A stretch of 64,000 nucleotides of DNA from Bacillus gaemokensis (lineage in GTDB: Bacteria > Bacillota > Bacilli > Bacillales > Bacillaceae_G), in the NCBI RefSeq assembly GCF_001590835.1, contig NZ_LTAQ01000069.1, positions 45,052 to 109,051 on the forward strand, written 5' to 3'. Positions 34,287 to 42,790 of this stretch are shown piece after piece; positions within the stretch are counted from its first letter, which is position 1; every line of letters starts with the position of its first letter. The position numbers were made by a program, and so were the translations under genes. The notes below the pieces were generated by a model. The model was not told the DNA's origin. It made no database searches and was given only the letters and a program-made list of their open reading frames with translations.

Positions 34287-34604
34287 ATGGGAGAATTTAA
34301 ACAAGGTATTTTACCGCACTGGGATTACATGTGGAAAGACGCGAAAGGAAAACGATTTGTTGGAATGGTGATGTTTCCTGCGAAGCGGAAATATGTAGAA
34401 GAAGTGATAACAAAATTAAAAATGGCATATGAGCAAGAATCAAAAGTTCGAGCAGCTGTAAAATTTCAACATACATATCAACATGTTGAAGGGATTGTTG
34501 TCTATTTTGATGAAGAGGCGCCAGTTTTTACCATGCAAGATAAAGAAGAGAACTTTCATCATTTATTTATAAAGGATATTTTAAGTGTTGAATATTGTGA
34601 ATAG
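34287..34604 (+). CDS. Protein of unknown function (105 aa)
   Basis: Soluble mixed alpha/beta protein starting MGEFKQGILPHWDYMWKD, with aromatic-rich segments and a His pair (FHHLF) near the end. AAAGGAGAGGG precedes the ATG. I do not recognise the family. Confidence 0.6.
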   Translation: MGEFKQGILPHWDYMWKDAKGKRFVGMVMFPAKRKYVEEVITKLKMAYEQESKVRAAVKFQHTYQHVEGIVVYFDEEAPVFTMQDKEENFHHLFIKDILSVEYCE

Positions 34605-34844
34605 CTAACACAGATTTTTGTACAGCATGTTGCTTTTGTATCACGTAAAGCCTTTTTAAAAGTCTCATCACATTAACAAATAAATTGGTGTGCCATAATA
34701 ATTGTCCTTTTTTATTATAATTATATTTTATTGTGGAGCGAAAAAAGAAAGTATATGTATTTGATTTAATAAATGAATTGAAATTTAGTCCAAAAGGAAT
34801 AGTATTCCTTATTCGTGTGATATAAATGATGTGTAACCGGTTTC

Positions 34845-34877
34845 GAACAGATTACAACTTAAAGTCTGTTCTTTTTT
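34845..34877 (+). terminator. Orphan terminator-like hairpin
   Basis: GAACAGA and TCTGTTC enclose a 13-nt loop and are followed by six T. It lies 240 nt downstream of the unknown 105-aa gene; the stretch 34605-34844 holds no convincing gene, so it may end that transcript or a small RNA. Confidence 0.55.
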
Positions 34878-34882
34878 GTGTG

Positions 34883-34910
34883 ATGCTGGAGAAATAAAAT
34901 TCTCCAGCAT
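34883..34910. other. Second perfect hairpin without T run
   Basis: ATGCTGGAGAA and TTCTCCAGCAT form an 11-bp perfect stem with a 6-nt loop, just after the previous hairpin. From here to 35088 nothing else is seen. Confidence 0.6.
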
Positions 34911-35088
34911 TTATCGTTTTCTGACAAAACATATTGTTAGCATTTTTGTAAATATGGTTAAATCCGTTGACAACTTTTTCGAAAACCACTTTATTGACAT
35001 GAGTTTTAGAATGTTGTTTCATAGTCTTTGTATTGAAAAAAACGGTTTGTTATGTCGAAAAGTAAAAGTTAAAAAAAAAAAGAATTTA

Positions 35089-35136
35089 TACATATATCTT
35101 GTGTCCTTTTTTGAAACGTAATACAATATGTAGAGA
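35089..35136 (+). promoter_or_regulatory. nrd promoter with two NrdR-like boxes
   Basis: Two imperfect NrdR boxes, 35089-35104 (containing ATATCTTGTGT) and 35121-35136 (ATACAATATGTAGAGA), have centres 32 bp apart, the three-helical-turn spacing known for NrdR sites. They overlap a likely promoter: -35 TTGTGT (35099-35104), 17-bp spacer, -10 TACAAT (35122-35127). NrdR represses ribonucleotide reductase genes when dATP is high. Confidence 0.65.
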
Positions 35137-35175
35137 AAAGATGAAGATATTAAAGATAGAAGGGGAGGGTCGGAA

Positions 35176-35535
35176 ATGTTGGTTGCATATGATTCTATGA
35201 CAGGAAACGTGAAGCGTTTCATCCACAAATTAAATATGCCGGCCGTTCAAATTAACGATGACCTCGTATTAGATGAAGATTTTGTTCTTATTACGTATAC
35301 AACAGGTTTTGGAAATGTACCGGAACGTGTTTTAGAATTTTTAGAGCGCAATAATGGAAAATTAAAGGGCGTATCTGCAAGCGGAAACCGAAACTGGGGA
35401 GATATGTTCGGGGCAAGTGCAGATAAAATCTCATCCAGATATGAAGTGCCGATTGTATCAAAATTTGAGTTATCTGGAACAAATAAAGACGTAGAGTTTT
35501 TTAAAGAAAGGGTGCGGGAGATTGCGACACATTGA
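35176..35535 (+). CDS. nrdI: NrdI flavodoxin-like protein (119 aa)
   Basis: Supplies the oxidant that assembles the dimanganese-tyrosyl radical cofactor of NrdF. Flavodoxin-type FMN loop VAYDSMTGNVKRFIHK, TTGFGNVPERV and GNRNWGDMFG are present. GGGGAGGG precedes the ATG. Overlaps nrdE by 14 nt. Confidence 0.93.
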   Translation: MLVAYDSMTGNVKRFIHKLNMPAVQINDDLVLDEDFVLITYTTGFGNVPERVLEFLERNNGKLKGVSASGNRNWGDMFGASADKISSRYEVPIVSKFELSGTNKDVEFFKERVREIATH

Positions 35536-37606
35536 ACTGAATAATGAAATCACGCAAATGCAAGATGGTTTCTATCAGCTTCATAAAGATAAAGAAGCAT
35601 TAGAAGTCTTTATGGAAGAGGCAAGAGAGAATACCGTTCATTTTAATAGCGTGGCAGAGCGAATGGAGTATATGAAGCAGCATGATTACTATTACAACGT
35701 TCTGGACGAGTATAAGTTGGAGGAAGTAGAAGAAGTATATAACGTTGCATATGGTGAAAACTTCGAGTTTCAATCTTATATGGCGGCATCTAAGTTTTAT
35801 AAGGATTATGCGCTAAAGACGAATGATCAAAAACAATACTTAGAAAGCTATGAAGACCGTGTATCAATTGTGTCACTATACTTAGGACGTGGCGATGTTA
35901 ACAAAGCAAAACAATTTGCAAGCATGATCGTAAAACAAAACTACCAACCAGCGACACCAACCTTTTTAAATGCAGGAAGAAGCAGAAGAGGAGAAATGGT
36001 GTCTTGTTTCTTGTTAGAGATGGATGATAGCTTAAATTCGATTGGATTTAATATTAATACGGCGATGCAGTTGTCAAAAATTGGTGGCGGGGTAGCTTTA
36101 AACCTTTCTAAGCTACGCGCACGCGGTGAGCAAATTAAAGGCATCGATAACGCAGCAAGCGGTGTAGTACCAGTTATGAAATTGCTCGAAGATTCATTTT
36201 CATATGCGAACCAGTTGGGGCAACGAAAAGGTGCCGGTGCAGTATATTTAAATATCTTCCATTGGGATATTATTGAATTCCTCGATACAAAAAAAATAAA
36301 TGCCGACGAGAAAAGCCGTATTCAGTCTCTATCAATCGGTATTATCGTTCCAAGTAAGTTCTTTGAGCTTGCTGAGAAAAATGAACCATTCCATGTTTTC
36401 GCACCTTATACAGTATATAAAGAGTACGGAAAACATTTAGATGATATAGATATTGATGAAATGTACGATGAACTAATGAGCAATCCGAAAGTGAAGAAGA
36501 AGCCACTTGATATCAGTGCTCGTGATATGCTTATTAAAATTGCGATGATTCAACTTGAGTCTGGTTATCCATACTTGATGTTTAAATCAAATGCAAATAA
36601 ACAACATCCATTAAAAGATATTGGAACTGTAAAGATGTCGAACCTTTGTACGGAAATCTTCCAATTACAAGAGACATCCGAAATTAATGACTACGGTACA
36701 GATGACATTATCCGCCGTGATATTAACTGTAACTTAGGGTCATTAAATATTGTGAACTTAATGGAGAATAAAGAAATTCGTGAAGCGGTTCATGCAGGAA
36801 TGGAAGCTTTAACAGCCGTTTCTGACATGACGGTAATTCCGAACGCACCGACTGTGAAAAAAGCAAATGATGAACTTCATTCAGTTGGACTTGGTGCGAT
36901 GAACTTGCACGGATATTTAGCGAAAAATAAAATTGCTTATGAAAGTGCAGAAGCAAAAGAATTTGTTCGTACATTCTTTATGATGTTAAATTACTACTCC
37001 ATTGAAAAAAGCATGGGAATTGCTAAAGAAAAGGGCGAAACCTTTAAAGACTTTGATAAGTCGGATTATGCAAATGGCACATACTTTGAAAAGTATGAAA
37101 CAACAGACTATAATCCTATAACTGAGAAAGTACAGCAGTTATTTGAAGGGATCTATATTCCAACAAAAGAAGATTGGACAAGTCTAAAAGAACAAGTGCA
37201 GAAGCATGGTTTATACAATTCATATCGTTTAGCGATTGCTCCAACACAATCAATTAGTTACGTTCAAAATGCAACTTCAAGTGTAATGCCGATCGTAAGT
37301 CAAATTGAGTCAAGAACATATGCAAATGCGACAACATATTATCCAATGCCGTATTTATCAAAAGATACGTTCTGGTATTATAAATCTTCTTATGATATGA
37401 ATCAGTTTAAACTAATTGATTTAATCGCAGAAATTCAAGAGCATATTGACCAAGGAATTAGTACAATTCTTTATGTGAATAGTGATATTTCTACTCGTGA
37501 ATTAGCACGTTATTATATTTATGCACATAAAAAAGGCTTAAAGAGTTTGTATTATACAAGAACACGAAAATTAAGCGTGGAAGAGTGCGTTGCTTGTACG
37601 GTTTGA
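35522..37606 (+). CDS. nrdE: Class Ib ribonucleotide reductase alpha subunit (694 aa)
   Basis: Catalytic subunit reducing ribonucleoside diphosphates. Active-site regions GEMVSCFLLEMDDS (Cys), NLCTEIF and NCNLGSLNI are intact, with the SYRLAIAPTQSISYVQ segment and a C-terminal Cys pair (ECVACTV). TTG start at 35522 in nrdI; the N-terminus RHIELNNEI aligns with NrdE of B. subtilis. The gene is continuous, with no intron or intein. Confidence 0.95.
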   Translation: MRHIELNNEITQMQDGFYQLHKDKEALEVFMEEARENTVHFNSVAERMEYMKQHDYYYNVLDEYKLEEVEEVYNVAYGENFEFQSYMAASKFYKDYALKTNDQKQYLESYEDRVSIVSLYLGRGDVNKAKQFASMIVKQNYQPATPTFLNAGRSRRGEMVSCFLLEMDDSLNSIGFNINTAMQLSKIGGGVALNLSKLRARGEQIKGIDNAASGVVPVMKLLEDSFSYANQLGQRKGAGAVYLNIFHWDIIEFLDTKKINADEKSRIQSLSIGIIVPSKFFELAEKNEPFHVFAPYTVYKEYGKHLDDIDIDEMYDELMSNPKVKKKPLDISARDMLIKIAMIQLESGYPYLMFKSNANKQHPLKDIGTVKMSNLCTEIFQLQETSEINDYGTDDIIRRDINCNLGSLNIVNLMENKEIREAVHAGMEALTAVSDMTVIPNAPTVKKANDELHSVGLGAMNLHGYLAKNKIAYESAEAKEFVRTFFMMLNYYSIEKSMGIAKEKGETFKDFDKSDYANGTYFEKYETTDYNPITEKVQQLFEGIYIPTKEDWTSLKEQVQKHGLYNSYRLAIAPTQSISYVQNATSSVMPIVSQIESRTYANATTYYPMPYLSKDTFWYYKSSYDMNQFKLIDLIAEIQEHIDQGISTILYVNSDISTRELARYYIYAHKKGLKSLYYTRTRKLSVEECVACTV

Positions 37607-37650
37607 TGCAAATTAAAATTGACTGATATACAACATAAAGAGTAAGACAT

Positions 37651-37681
37651 CATGAGCAGGGTTTTTCTGACCCTGCTCATG
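37651..37681 (+). other. Intercistronic hairpin 1 (nrdE-nrdF)
   Basis: CATGAGCAGGG and CCCTGCTCATG form an 11-bp perfect GC-rich stem. No T run follows, so readthrough into nrdF is expected; mRNA stabilisation, processing or partial attenuation are possible. Confidence 0.75.
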
Positions 37682-37707
37682 CTTAGTTATAAAATTTAAG
37701 ACTCTAC

Positions 37708-37749
37708 ATGCGGTTAAGTTTTCATCACAAACTGAAAGCTTTACCGCAT
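37708..37749 (+). other. Intercistronic hairpin 2 (nrdE-nrdF)
   Basis: ATGCGGTTAAG and CTTTACCGCAT can pair over 11 nt with a small internal mismatch, just upstream of the nrdF ribosome site. Confidence 0.5.
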
Positions 37750-37785
37750 ATTAGAAGGGCTTATTTATTGAGAAGGGGCGATTCA

Positions 37786-38754
37786 ATGCGCGCGGTAAAC
37801 TGGAATAAAAAAGAAGACGATTTTAGTTTAATGTTTTGGAAGCAAAACATCGCTCAATTTTGGACAGAAGAAGAGATCGCGGTATCTTCTGACAAAAATA
37901 CTTGGGTGCAATTATCAAAAGAAGAACAAATTGCCTATAAGCGTGTATTAGGTGGTTTAACACTTTTAGATACAAAACAAGGTGGCGAAGGTATGCCACT
38001 TGTACTTGTTCATCTTGAGAATTTGCAGGCGAAAAGTGTACTAGCTTTCATGGGAGCGATGGAAGAAGTACATGCAAAGAGTTATAGTCATATCTTTACG
38101 ACACTTGCAACAGAAGAAGAAATTGATGAGATTTTTGAATGGGTAGATAGTCATCCATTACTTGAGAAAAAAGCAGGTATTATTACAGGGTATTATCGTC
38201 GTTTATTAAAGCCACAAGTAACGAAAAAAGAATTATACATGGCTATGGTAGCTAGTGTGTTCTTAGAAAGCTACTTGTTCTATAGTGGATTTTTCTATCC
38301 TCTTTACTTAGCAGGACAAGGGAAATTAACTGCCAGTGGTGAAATTATTAACTTAATAATCAGGGATGAGTCAATTCACGGCGTATTTGTCGGGATTTTA
38401 GCACAGCAAATCTTCGCAGAACTTTCTGCTGAAGAACAACAAGAAGTGCAAAAGGAAACGCAGGAGCTATTAATGGAGCTGTATGAAATTGAAATGGCGT
38501 ACACGGAAGAAATTTATACATCCATTGGTCTTGTAGAAGATGTAAACCGTTTTGTTCGTTACAATGCGAATAAAGGGCTTATGAACTTAGGATTAGAACC
38601 ACACTTTGAAGAAGAAGAAATTAATCCAATCGTATTAAACGGTTTACGTACAGATACGAAGAACCATGATTTCTTCTCTGTAAAAGGAAATGGTTATGTA
38701 AAAGCAACAAATGTTGAAAAATTAGCAGACGATGATTTTGTATTTGATTTTTAA
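37786..38754 (+). CDS. nrdF: Class Ib ribonucleotide reductase beta subunit (322 aa)
   Basis: Radical-generating metal subunit. Metal ligands and radical Tyr are recognisable (MEEVHAKSYSHIF, and later IRDESIHGVFVG). ATG 37786 (MRAVNWNKKED) follows GAAGGGG; the longer ORF upstream crosses the hairpin. Separated from nrdE by 179 nt, unusually long for this operon. Confidence 0.95.
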   Translation: MRAVNWNKKEDDFSLMFWKQNIAQFWTEEEIAVSSDKNTWVQLSKEEQIAYKRVLGGLTLLDTKQGGEGMPLVLVHLENLQAKSVLAFMGAMEEVHAKSYSHIFTTLATEEEIDEIFEWVDSHPLLEKKAGIITGYYRRLLKPQVTKKELYMAMVASVFLESYLFYSGFFYPLYLAGQGKLTASGEIINLIIRDESIHGVFVGILAQQIFAELSAEEQQEVQKETQELLMELYEIEMAYTEEIYTSIGLVEDVNRFVRYNANKGLMNLGLEPHFEEEEINPIVLNGLRTDTKNHDFFSVKGNGYVKATNVEKLADDDFVFDF

Positions 38755-38767
38755 TAGATAAGAGTGA

Positions 38768-38799
38768 AAAGCTGTCTTTCATATAAAGGCAGTTTTTTT
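38768..38799 (+). terminator. Terminator of nrdIEF
   Basis: CTGTCTTT and AAAGGCAG stem (G-U pair) followed by seven T. Confidence 0.8.
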
Positions 38800-38846
38800 C
38801 TTTGATTATGAAACGTTTACATAATGTTATTATTTCATAATAAGTT

Positions 38847-38972
38847 TTTTATCCCGCTATTTGTGGGCAGTAATACTCCCACCTCAAAGTTCGGCGAAAG
38901 AAAAGAAGTTAGGTGGGGGATAAACTGCCCGTAAAAACCTGATTATTAGTTAAACCAATCAGGCATTAATGG
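38847..38972 (-). repeat. Dispersed repeat element, inverted copy
   Basis: Plus strand begins TTATCCCGCTATTTGTGGGC and continues through CCCACCTC, GAAGTTAGGTGGGGGATAA, CTGCCCGTAAAAA and CTGATTATTAGTTAAACC, the reversed blocks of the full element. The GTGAAACT end appears lost. It occupies most of the gap between nrdF and the GntR gene. Confidence 0.7.
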
Positions 38973-39077
38973 ACAGTAAGAACCGGGCATCAGGATTTAG
39001 ATAGAAGTGAAAAGGGGACGGGGGGGATAACAGCGCGTCAAAAGTTGAATCGCAAATAGCAGAATAAAGTAAGAAGG

Positions 39078-39110
39078 AAGGTAGTGTAGCGAAAGTTATA
39101 CTACCTTTTT
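39078..39110 (+). terminator. Orphan terminator-like hairpin
   Basis: AAGGTAGTGTA and TATACTACCTT (one G-U) followed by T run. No gene precedes it within 320 nt apart from nrdF, which has its own terminator; it may guard the GntR promoter from readthrough. Confidence 0.65.
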
Positions 39111-39133
39111 ATTATATTTTTAACTTACAAGTA

Positions 39134-39190
39134 TTTACATCCCTTTTGTCTTAATGTACTATTTAACTAGTACACTAAGACAAAAGGAGG
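39134..39190 (+). promoter_or_regulatory. YtrA-type promoter-operator
   Basis: -35 TTTACA (39134-39139), 17-bp spacer and -10 TACTAT (39157-39162) are overlapped by a 20+20-nt inverted repeat with one mismatch (39142-39161 and 39168-39187) whose core is GTACTA-N6-TAGTAC. The right arm runs into the Shine-Dalgarno AAAGGAGG. This fits autorepression by the GntR/YtrA protein encoded next. Confidence 0.75.
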
Positions 39191-39196
39191 GAAGAG

Positions 39197-39574
39197 ATGA
39201 ACATTGAGTTTTCTCCTAACACCCCAATTTATATTCAGGTGATGGAATACATAAAAAAAGAAATTGTAACGGGCCATTTATCGCCTGGTGATAAAATCTC
39301 CTCTGTACGTGAATTAGCGAGTGAGTTACAAGTAAATCCCAATACGATTCAGCGTACATTTCAAGAGTTAGAGCGAGATGGTATTGTTGTGACGCGTAGA
39401 GGGATGGGGAGATATGTAACGAGCGAAGGAGAGAAAATTATGGAGCTACGCAAAGATATGGCAAAAGAGTTGCTTCATGCATTTATAAATGGAATGGACA
39501 ACTTAGGATTTTCAAAAGAGGAAATTCTCTCAATACTTCGGTCTTCATTGGAAGAGAAAAAGGGGGAGAGCTGA
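39197..39574 (+). CDS. GntR-family regulator, YtrA subfamily (125 aa)
   Basis: N-terminal GntR winged helix (PIYIQVMEYIKKEIVTG, then LASELQVNPNTIQRTFQELE) and a short C-terminal helical dimerisation tail rather than a ligand domain, which defines the YtrA subfamily. Such regulators control the ABC transporter genes they precede. The next gene starts one base inside the stop codon region. Confidence 0.88.
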   Translation: MNIEFSPNTPIYIQVMEYIKKEIVTGHLSPGDKISSVRELASELQVNPNTIQRTFQELERDGIVVTRRGMGRYVTSEGEKIMELRKDMAKELLHAFINGMDNLGFSKEEILSILRSSLEEKKGES

Positions 39575-40272
39575 TGACAGAGTTATTAAAAATAGAAAAT
39601 CTTTGGAAACGATATGATTTAAAAACAGTGATTCGAGATTTAAGTGTAACAATTACAGAAGGGAAAATTATTGGCCTTGTCGGGGATAATGGTAGCGGCA
39701 AAACGACATTGTTAAAAATGATTGCTGGTTTGCAGTACCCTTCTGAAGGAAATATCACAATTGAAGGTAAGAAGGTAGGTTTAGAAACGAAAAAAATTGT
39801 TTCATTTATGTCTGATAGACCAGTCTTTGATGAATGGATGACTGTGAAAGACGCTTTATTTTTCTATCGAGATTTTTATCAAGACTTTGATATCCAACAA
39901 GCAGTTGATACGATAGCTGAATTTAAAATACCGCTAGAAGAAAAAATTACAGCTTTGTCAAAAGGAATGGTCGAAAAACTACAGATTATTTTAACGTTTT
40001 CAAGAAAAGCAAAACTCTATGTACTAGATGAACCGCTTGGTGGGATTGATCCTGTTTCACGGGAGCATGTACTAGAATTAATTTTACAGTTTTATCGTGA
40101 AGACTGTACCATTTTAATTTCTACTCATTTAATTGGAGAAATTGAAAATATTTTTGATGAAGTTATCTTTTTGAAGGATGGAGAAGTTGTATTACATGAG
40201 AATGTGGAGGAAATTCGTTTTCAGCGAGGAAAAGCAGTGACGGAACTGTTTAAGGAGGTATTTAAACAGTGA
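39574..40272 (+). CDS. ABC transporter ATP-binding protein (232 aa)
   Basis: Walker A GDNGSGKTT, signature LSKGM, Walker B LYVLDEPLGGIDP, switch His in ISTHL. Resembles YtrB/BcrA-type ATPases. Forms the first transporter module with the next gene, under the YtrA-type regulator. The degenerate signature (LSKGM rather than LSGGQ) is common in this subfamily. Confidence 0.85.
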   Translation: MTELLKIENLWKRYDLKTVIRDLSVTITEGKIIGLVGDNGSGKTTLLKMIAGLQYPSEGNITIEGKKVGLETKKIVSFMSDRPVFDEWMTVKDALFFYRDFYQDFDIQQAVDTIAEFKIPLEEKITALSKGMVEKLQIILTFSRKAKLYVLDEPLGGIDPVSREHVLELILQFYREDCTILISTHLIGEIENIFDEVIFLKDGEVVLHENVEEIRFQRGKAVTELFKEVFKQ

Positions 40273-41060
40273 ATCAGCTACTTCATTACTTATATAATTG
40301 TAATAAGAAAAAGGTATGGATACTCTATTTAGGATTTATTACAGTTTCATTTATTCTCTTTTCCTATATGGTGGGGTCTTCTAAACGAATCCTCCCCGTT
40401 AAACAGGAAACGACATTAATTTTATTTACAGTACTAATTGTAATGGCTGTATTTTCTATTTTTTTATTGACAATATCTTCGTTTAAAAAAATGATAAACA
40501 ATTCTATGATTCGGTATACAGCGATACCAGCCAAAAAGTATTTATATGCAAATATAGTTTTTTGTACGTTAATGTTAATTTTATTGGCTGTAATAAGTTT
40601 GATATTTTTAGAACTTTTTTCTTGGTATTTGTCTGAGTTTCTTAAAGTTGAGGACATTGAGAAACCGATTGGAAATTTGCATAGTTATGGCTTAGCGCAT
40701 CATTTTTTTTCTATCTTCTTGTGGATTGTAGAGCTGACTAGTTTGTTAACTTCGATAATTTTTATAAGTGTAATTATTAAAATATTTAATGTGAAACATG
40801 GTATGAGGAAAATATTATTTCTAGTGTTTTTTGTTATTTTCGCCGTGATTTATGGAATGTTAATGGATTTTGTTGCAAAAATAGGTAGCTCTATACTTTC
40901 TATTAAATATGTAGGATTAATGAATAAGGAAGGTTATTTTGATACATCTTTTTATCCAGGTGATGGATTGAATATATTTAGTCTATGTTTTGAAGGCTTA
41001 TTAATATTTTTACTAGTATCAATGACAGCTTATATCATCGACAAAAAACTAGAAGTCTAA
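40269..41060 (+). CDS. ABC transporter permease-like membrane protein (263 aa)
   Basis: Six hydrophobic segments with no soluble domain; GTG start overlapping the ATPase gene by 4 nt. Sequence is divergent and Phe/Ile-rich, as in ABC-2 type permeases next to YtrB-like ATPases. The substrate is unknown; envelope stress or peptide antibiotic resistance is usual for such clusters. Confidence 0.7.
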   Translation: MNQLLHYLYNCNKKKVWILYLGFITVSFILFSYMVGSSKRILPVKQETTLILFTVLIVMAVFSIFLLTISSFKKMINNSMIRYTAIPAKKYLYANIVFCTLMLILLAVISLIFLELFSWYLSEFLKVEDIEKPIGNLHSYGLAHHFFSIFLWIVELTSLLTSIIFISVIIKIFNVKHGMRKILFLVFFVIFAVIYGMLMDFVAKIGSSILSIKYVGLMNKEGYFDTSFYPGDGLNIFSLCFEGLLIFLLVSMTAYIIDKKLEV

Positions 41061-41074
41061 AGGAGGAACAATCA

Positions 41075-41977
41075 TTGGGAAACGTAGTAGTGAAGTTAGA
41101 AAACGTCCATAAAAAAATAGGTAGTACAGAAATTATTCGAGGGCTATCATTTGAAGTTCAGGAAGGTGAAGTATACGGGTTTCTTGGACCCAATGGTAGT
41201 GGTAAAACGACGACAATTCGAATGATGACGGGCCTTATTTCGATGACAGAAGGCGATATTACGATTTGTGGTCATAGCATTCGTACAGAACGTGAGAAAG
41301 CATTAGAGCAAATTGGAGCGATTGTTGAGAACCCTGAACTATATGACTATATGACGGGGATGCAAAATTTAAAGCATTTTGCGAATATGGCAGTTACACC
41401 GATTAGTAAAGAACGTATCGCTGAAATTGTAAAACTTGTTGAACTGGAGCATGCCATTCACAAAAAGGTAAAAACATATTCACTTGGGATGAAGCAACGT
41501 CTCGGAATTGCACAAGCACTTCTGCATAATCCTAAAATTTTAATTTTAGATGAACCGACAAATGGATTGGATCCAGCGGGTATTCGTCAAATTCGAGATT
41601 ATTTACAACGTTTAGCGAAAGAAGAAAACATTGCTGTAATTGTATCGAGTCATTTATTAAGTGAGATTGAACTGATGTGTGATCGTGTTGTTATTATTAA
41701 AAACGGTCAATTTGTACAAGAGTATAATTTACATGAGCAGGCGAAGAATGATGAAACAGTTGCGGTAGCATTTGAAGTAGATCAAGCTCAGAAGGCAAAT
41801 GGAGTCATTAAAGGGAAAGTGCAAGGGAATGTAATTGTTACATCTATAATGAAAGAAGAAATTCCGCAACTTGTGAAGCAACTTGTTCATGCTGATGTAC
41901 TTATATACGGTGTAACCGTTCAAAATAAAACGTTAGAAGATGAGTTCTTAGCGATTACTGGGGGAGTGAAAGCGTAA
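41075..41977 (+). CDS. ABC transporter ATP-binding protein, BcrA-like (300 aa)
   Basis: Walker A GPNGSGKTT, signature YSLGMKQR, Walker B ILILDEPTNGLDP and SSHLLSEIE are all present, with a C-terminal extension of about 70 residues as in bacitracin-type BcrA ATPases. TTG start 8 nt after AAAGGAGG. The permease gene follows with a 1-nt overlap. Confidence 0.87.
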   Translation: MGNVVVKLENVHKKIGSTEIIRGLSFEVQEGEVYGFLGPNGSGKTTTIRMMTGLISMTEGDITICGHSIRTEREKALEQIGAIVENPELYDYMTGMQNLKHFANMAVTPISKERIAEIVKLVELEHAIHKKVKTYSLGMKQRLGIAQALLHNPKILILDEPTNGLDPAGIRQIRDYLQRLAKEENIAVIVSSHLLSEIELMCDRVVIIKNGQFVQEYNLHEQAKNDETVAVAFEVDQAQKANGVIKGKVQGNVIVTSIMKEEIPQLVKQLVHADVLIYGVTVQNKTLEDEFLAITGGVKA

Positions 41978-42753
41978 TGTTTAAATTAATTCAAAATGAA
42001 TTGTTAAAGTTACATGCGAAAAAAGGTATGTATATATTGATAGGTGTGATTGCTGCGTTAGAAATTCTTGGTGCTTTTGTAATGGTGAAATGGGGAGAAG
42101 TGAAAGATCTGAAAGGAACCTATCTAGATTATGCGATGACAGATACAGGTATAGTTATTTTATTTGCAACAATCTTTGGTATTACCATTGCTTCTCGTAC
42201 GATTACTGATGAGTTCCAAAAAGGAACAATTAAGCAGTTGTTAATCCGTCCAAGAAAAAGAATTATGATTCTATTTTCTAAATATGTTTCAGTTTTATTA
42301 ACAATGCTTTTTGTTATCGTGGCAGGTACCTTAATTGCGATGGTTATTGGTGCAATCATTATGGATGGTGGGAAAACAGAATTAACGCTAGGGGTATTGT
42401 TTAAAGTGTTCTTATATAAACTTGTGTCTCCGTTCTTCTTTGCAACACTTGCTTTCTTCTTGGCAAATGTTTTTCGAAAATCAGTATTACCATTAATCAT
42501 TGCACTGTTCCTATTCTTCTTGCAAGGAGCAATTAGCATGATGCTTATGATGTTTGTTAAAGGAGTAGCTAAGTTTTTTGTATTCTCACATTTGGATTTA
42601 AGTATATATGATAGTAATAAACTAATTAGTGGCGGTGCTACACCACCATTTGCAGAATTCAATTTCACAACATCTTTACTGCTAGTACTTGCTTATTTTG
42701 TAGTATTACTTGTTGCATCAAGCACGTTATTCCAAAAGCGTGATGTATTATAA
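41977..42753 (+). CDS. ABC-2 type permease (258 aa)
   Basis: Six hydrophobic segments with the ABC-2 pattern of an N-terminal Leu-rich cytoplasmic start (MFKLIQNELLKLHAKKGMYI) and the TDEFQKGTIKQLL motif after the second segment. Partner of the preceding BcrA-like ATPase. End of the five-gene operon. Confidence 0.82.
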   Translation: MFKLIQNELLKLHAKKGMYILIGVIAALEILGAFVMVKWGEVKDLKGTYLDYAMTDTGIVILFATIFGITIASRTITDEFQKGTIKQLLIRPRKRIMILFSKYVSVLLTMLFVIVAGTLIAMVIGAIIMDGGKTELTLGVLFKVFLYKLVSPFFFATLAFFLANVFRKSVLPLIIALFLFFLQGAISMMLMMFVKGVAKFFVFSHLDLSIYDSNKLISGGATPPFAEFNFTTSLLLVLAYFVVLLVASSTLFQKRDVL

Positions 42754-42756
42754 TAG

Positions 42757-42790
42757 AAAAAAATCCCCGTTTACCACGGGGATTTTTTTT
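42757..42790. terminator. Shared terminator
   Basis: AAAAAAATCCCCGT and ACGGGGATTTTTTT stem between convergent genes. Confidence 0.9.

Noticed and set aside
34733-34825. 31-codon plus-strand frame (GTG start)
   Set aside because: No ribosome site; AT-rich intergenic sequence.
35522-37606. Possible intron or intein in nrdE, known from some relatives
   Set aside because: The reading frame is continuous and aligns end to end with ordinary NrdE.
42129-42668. 179-codon minus-strand frame
   Set aside because: Antisense shadow of the ABC-2 permease gene.
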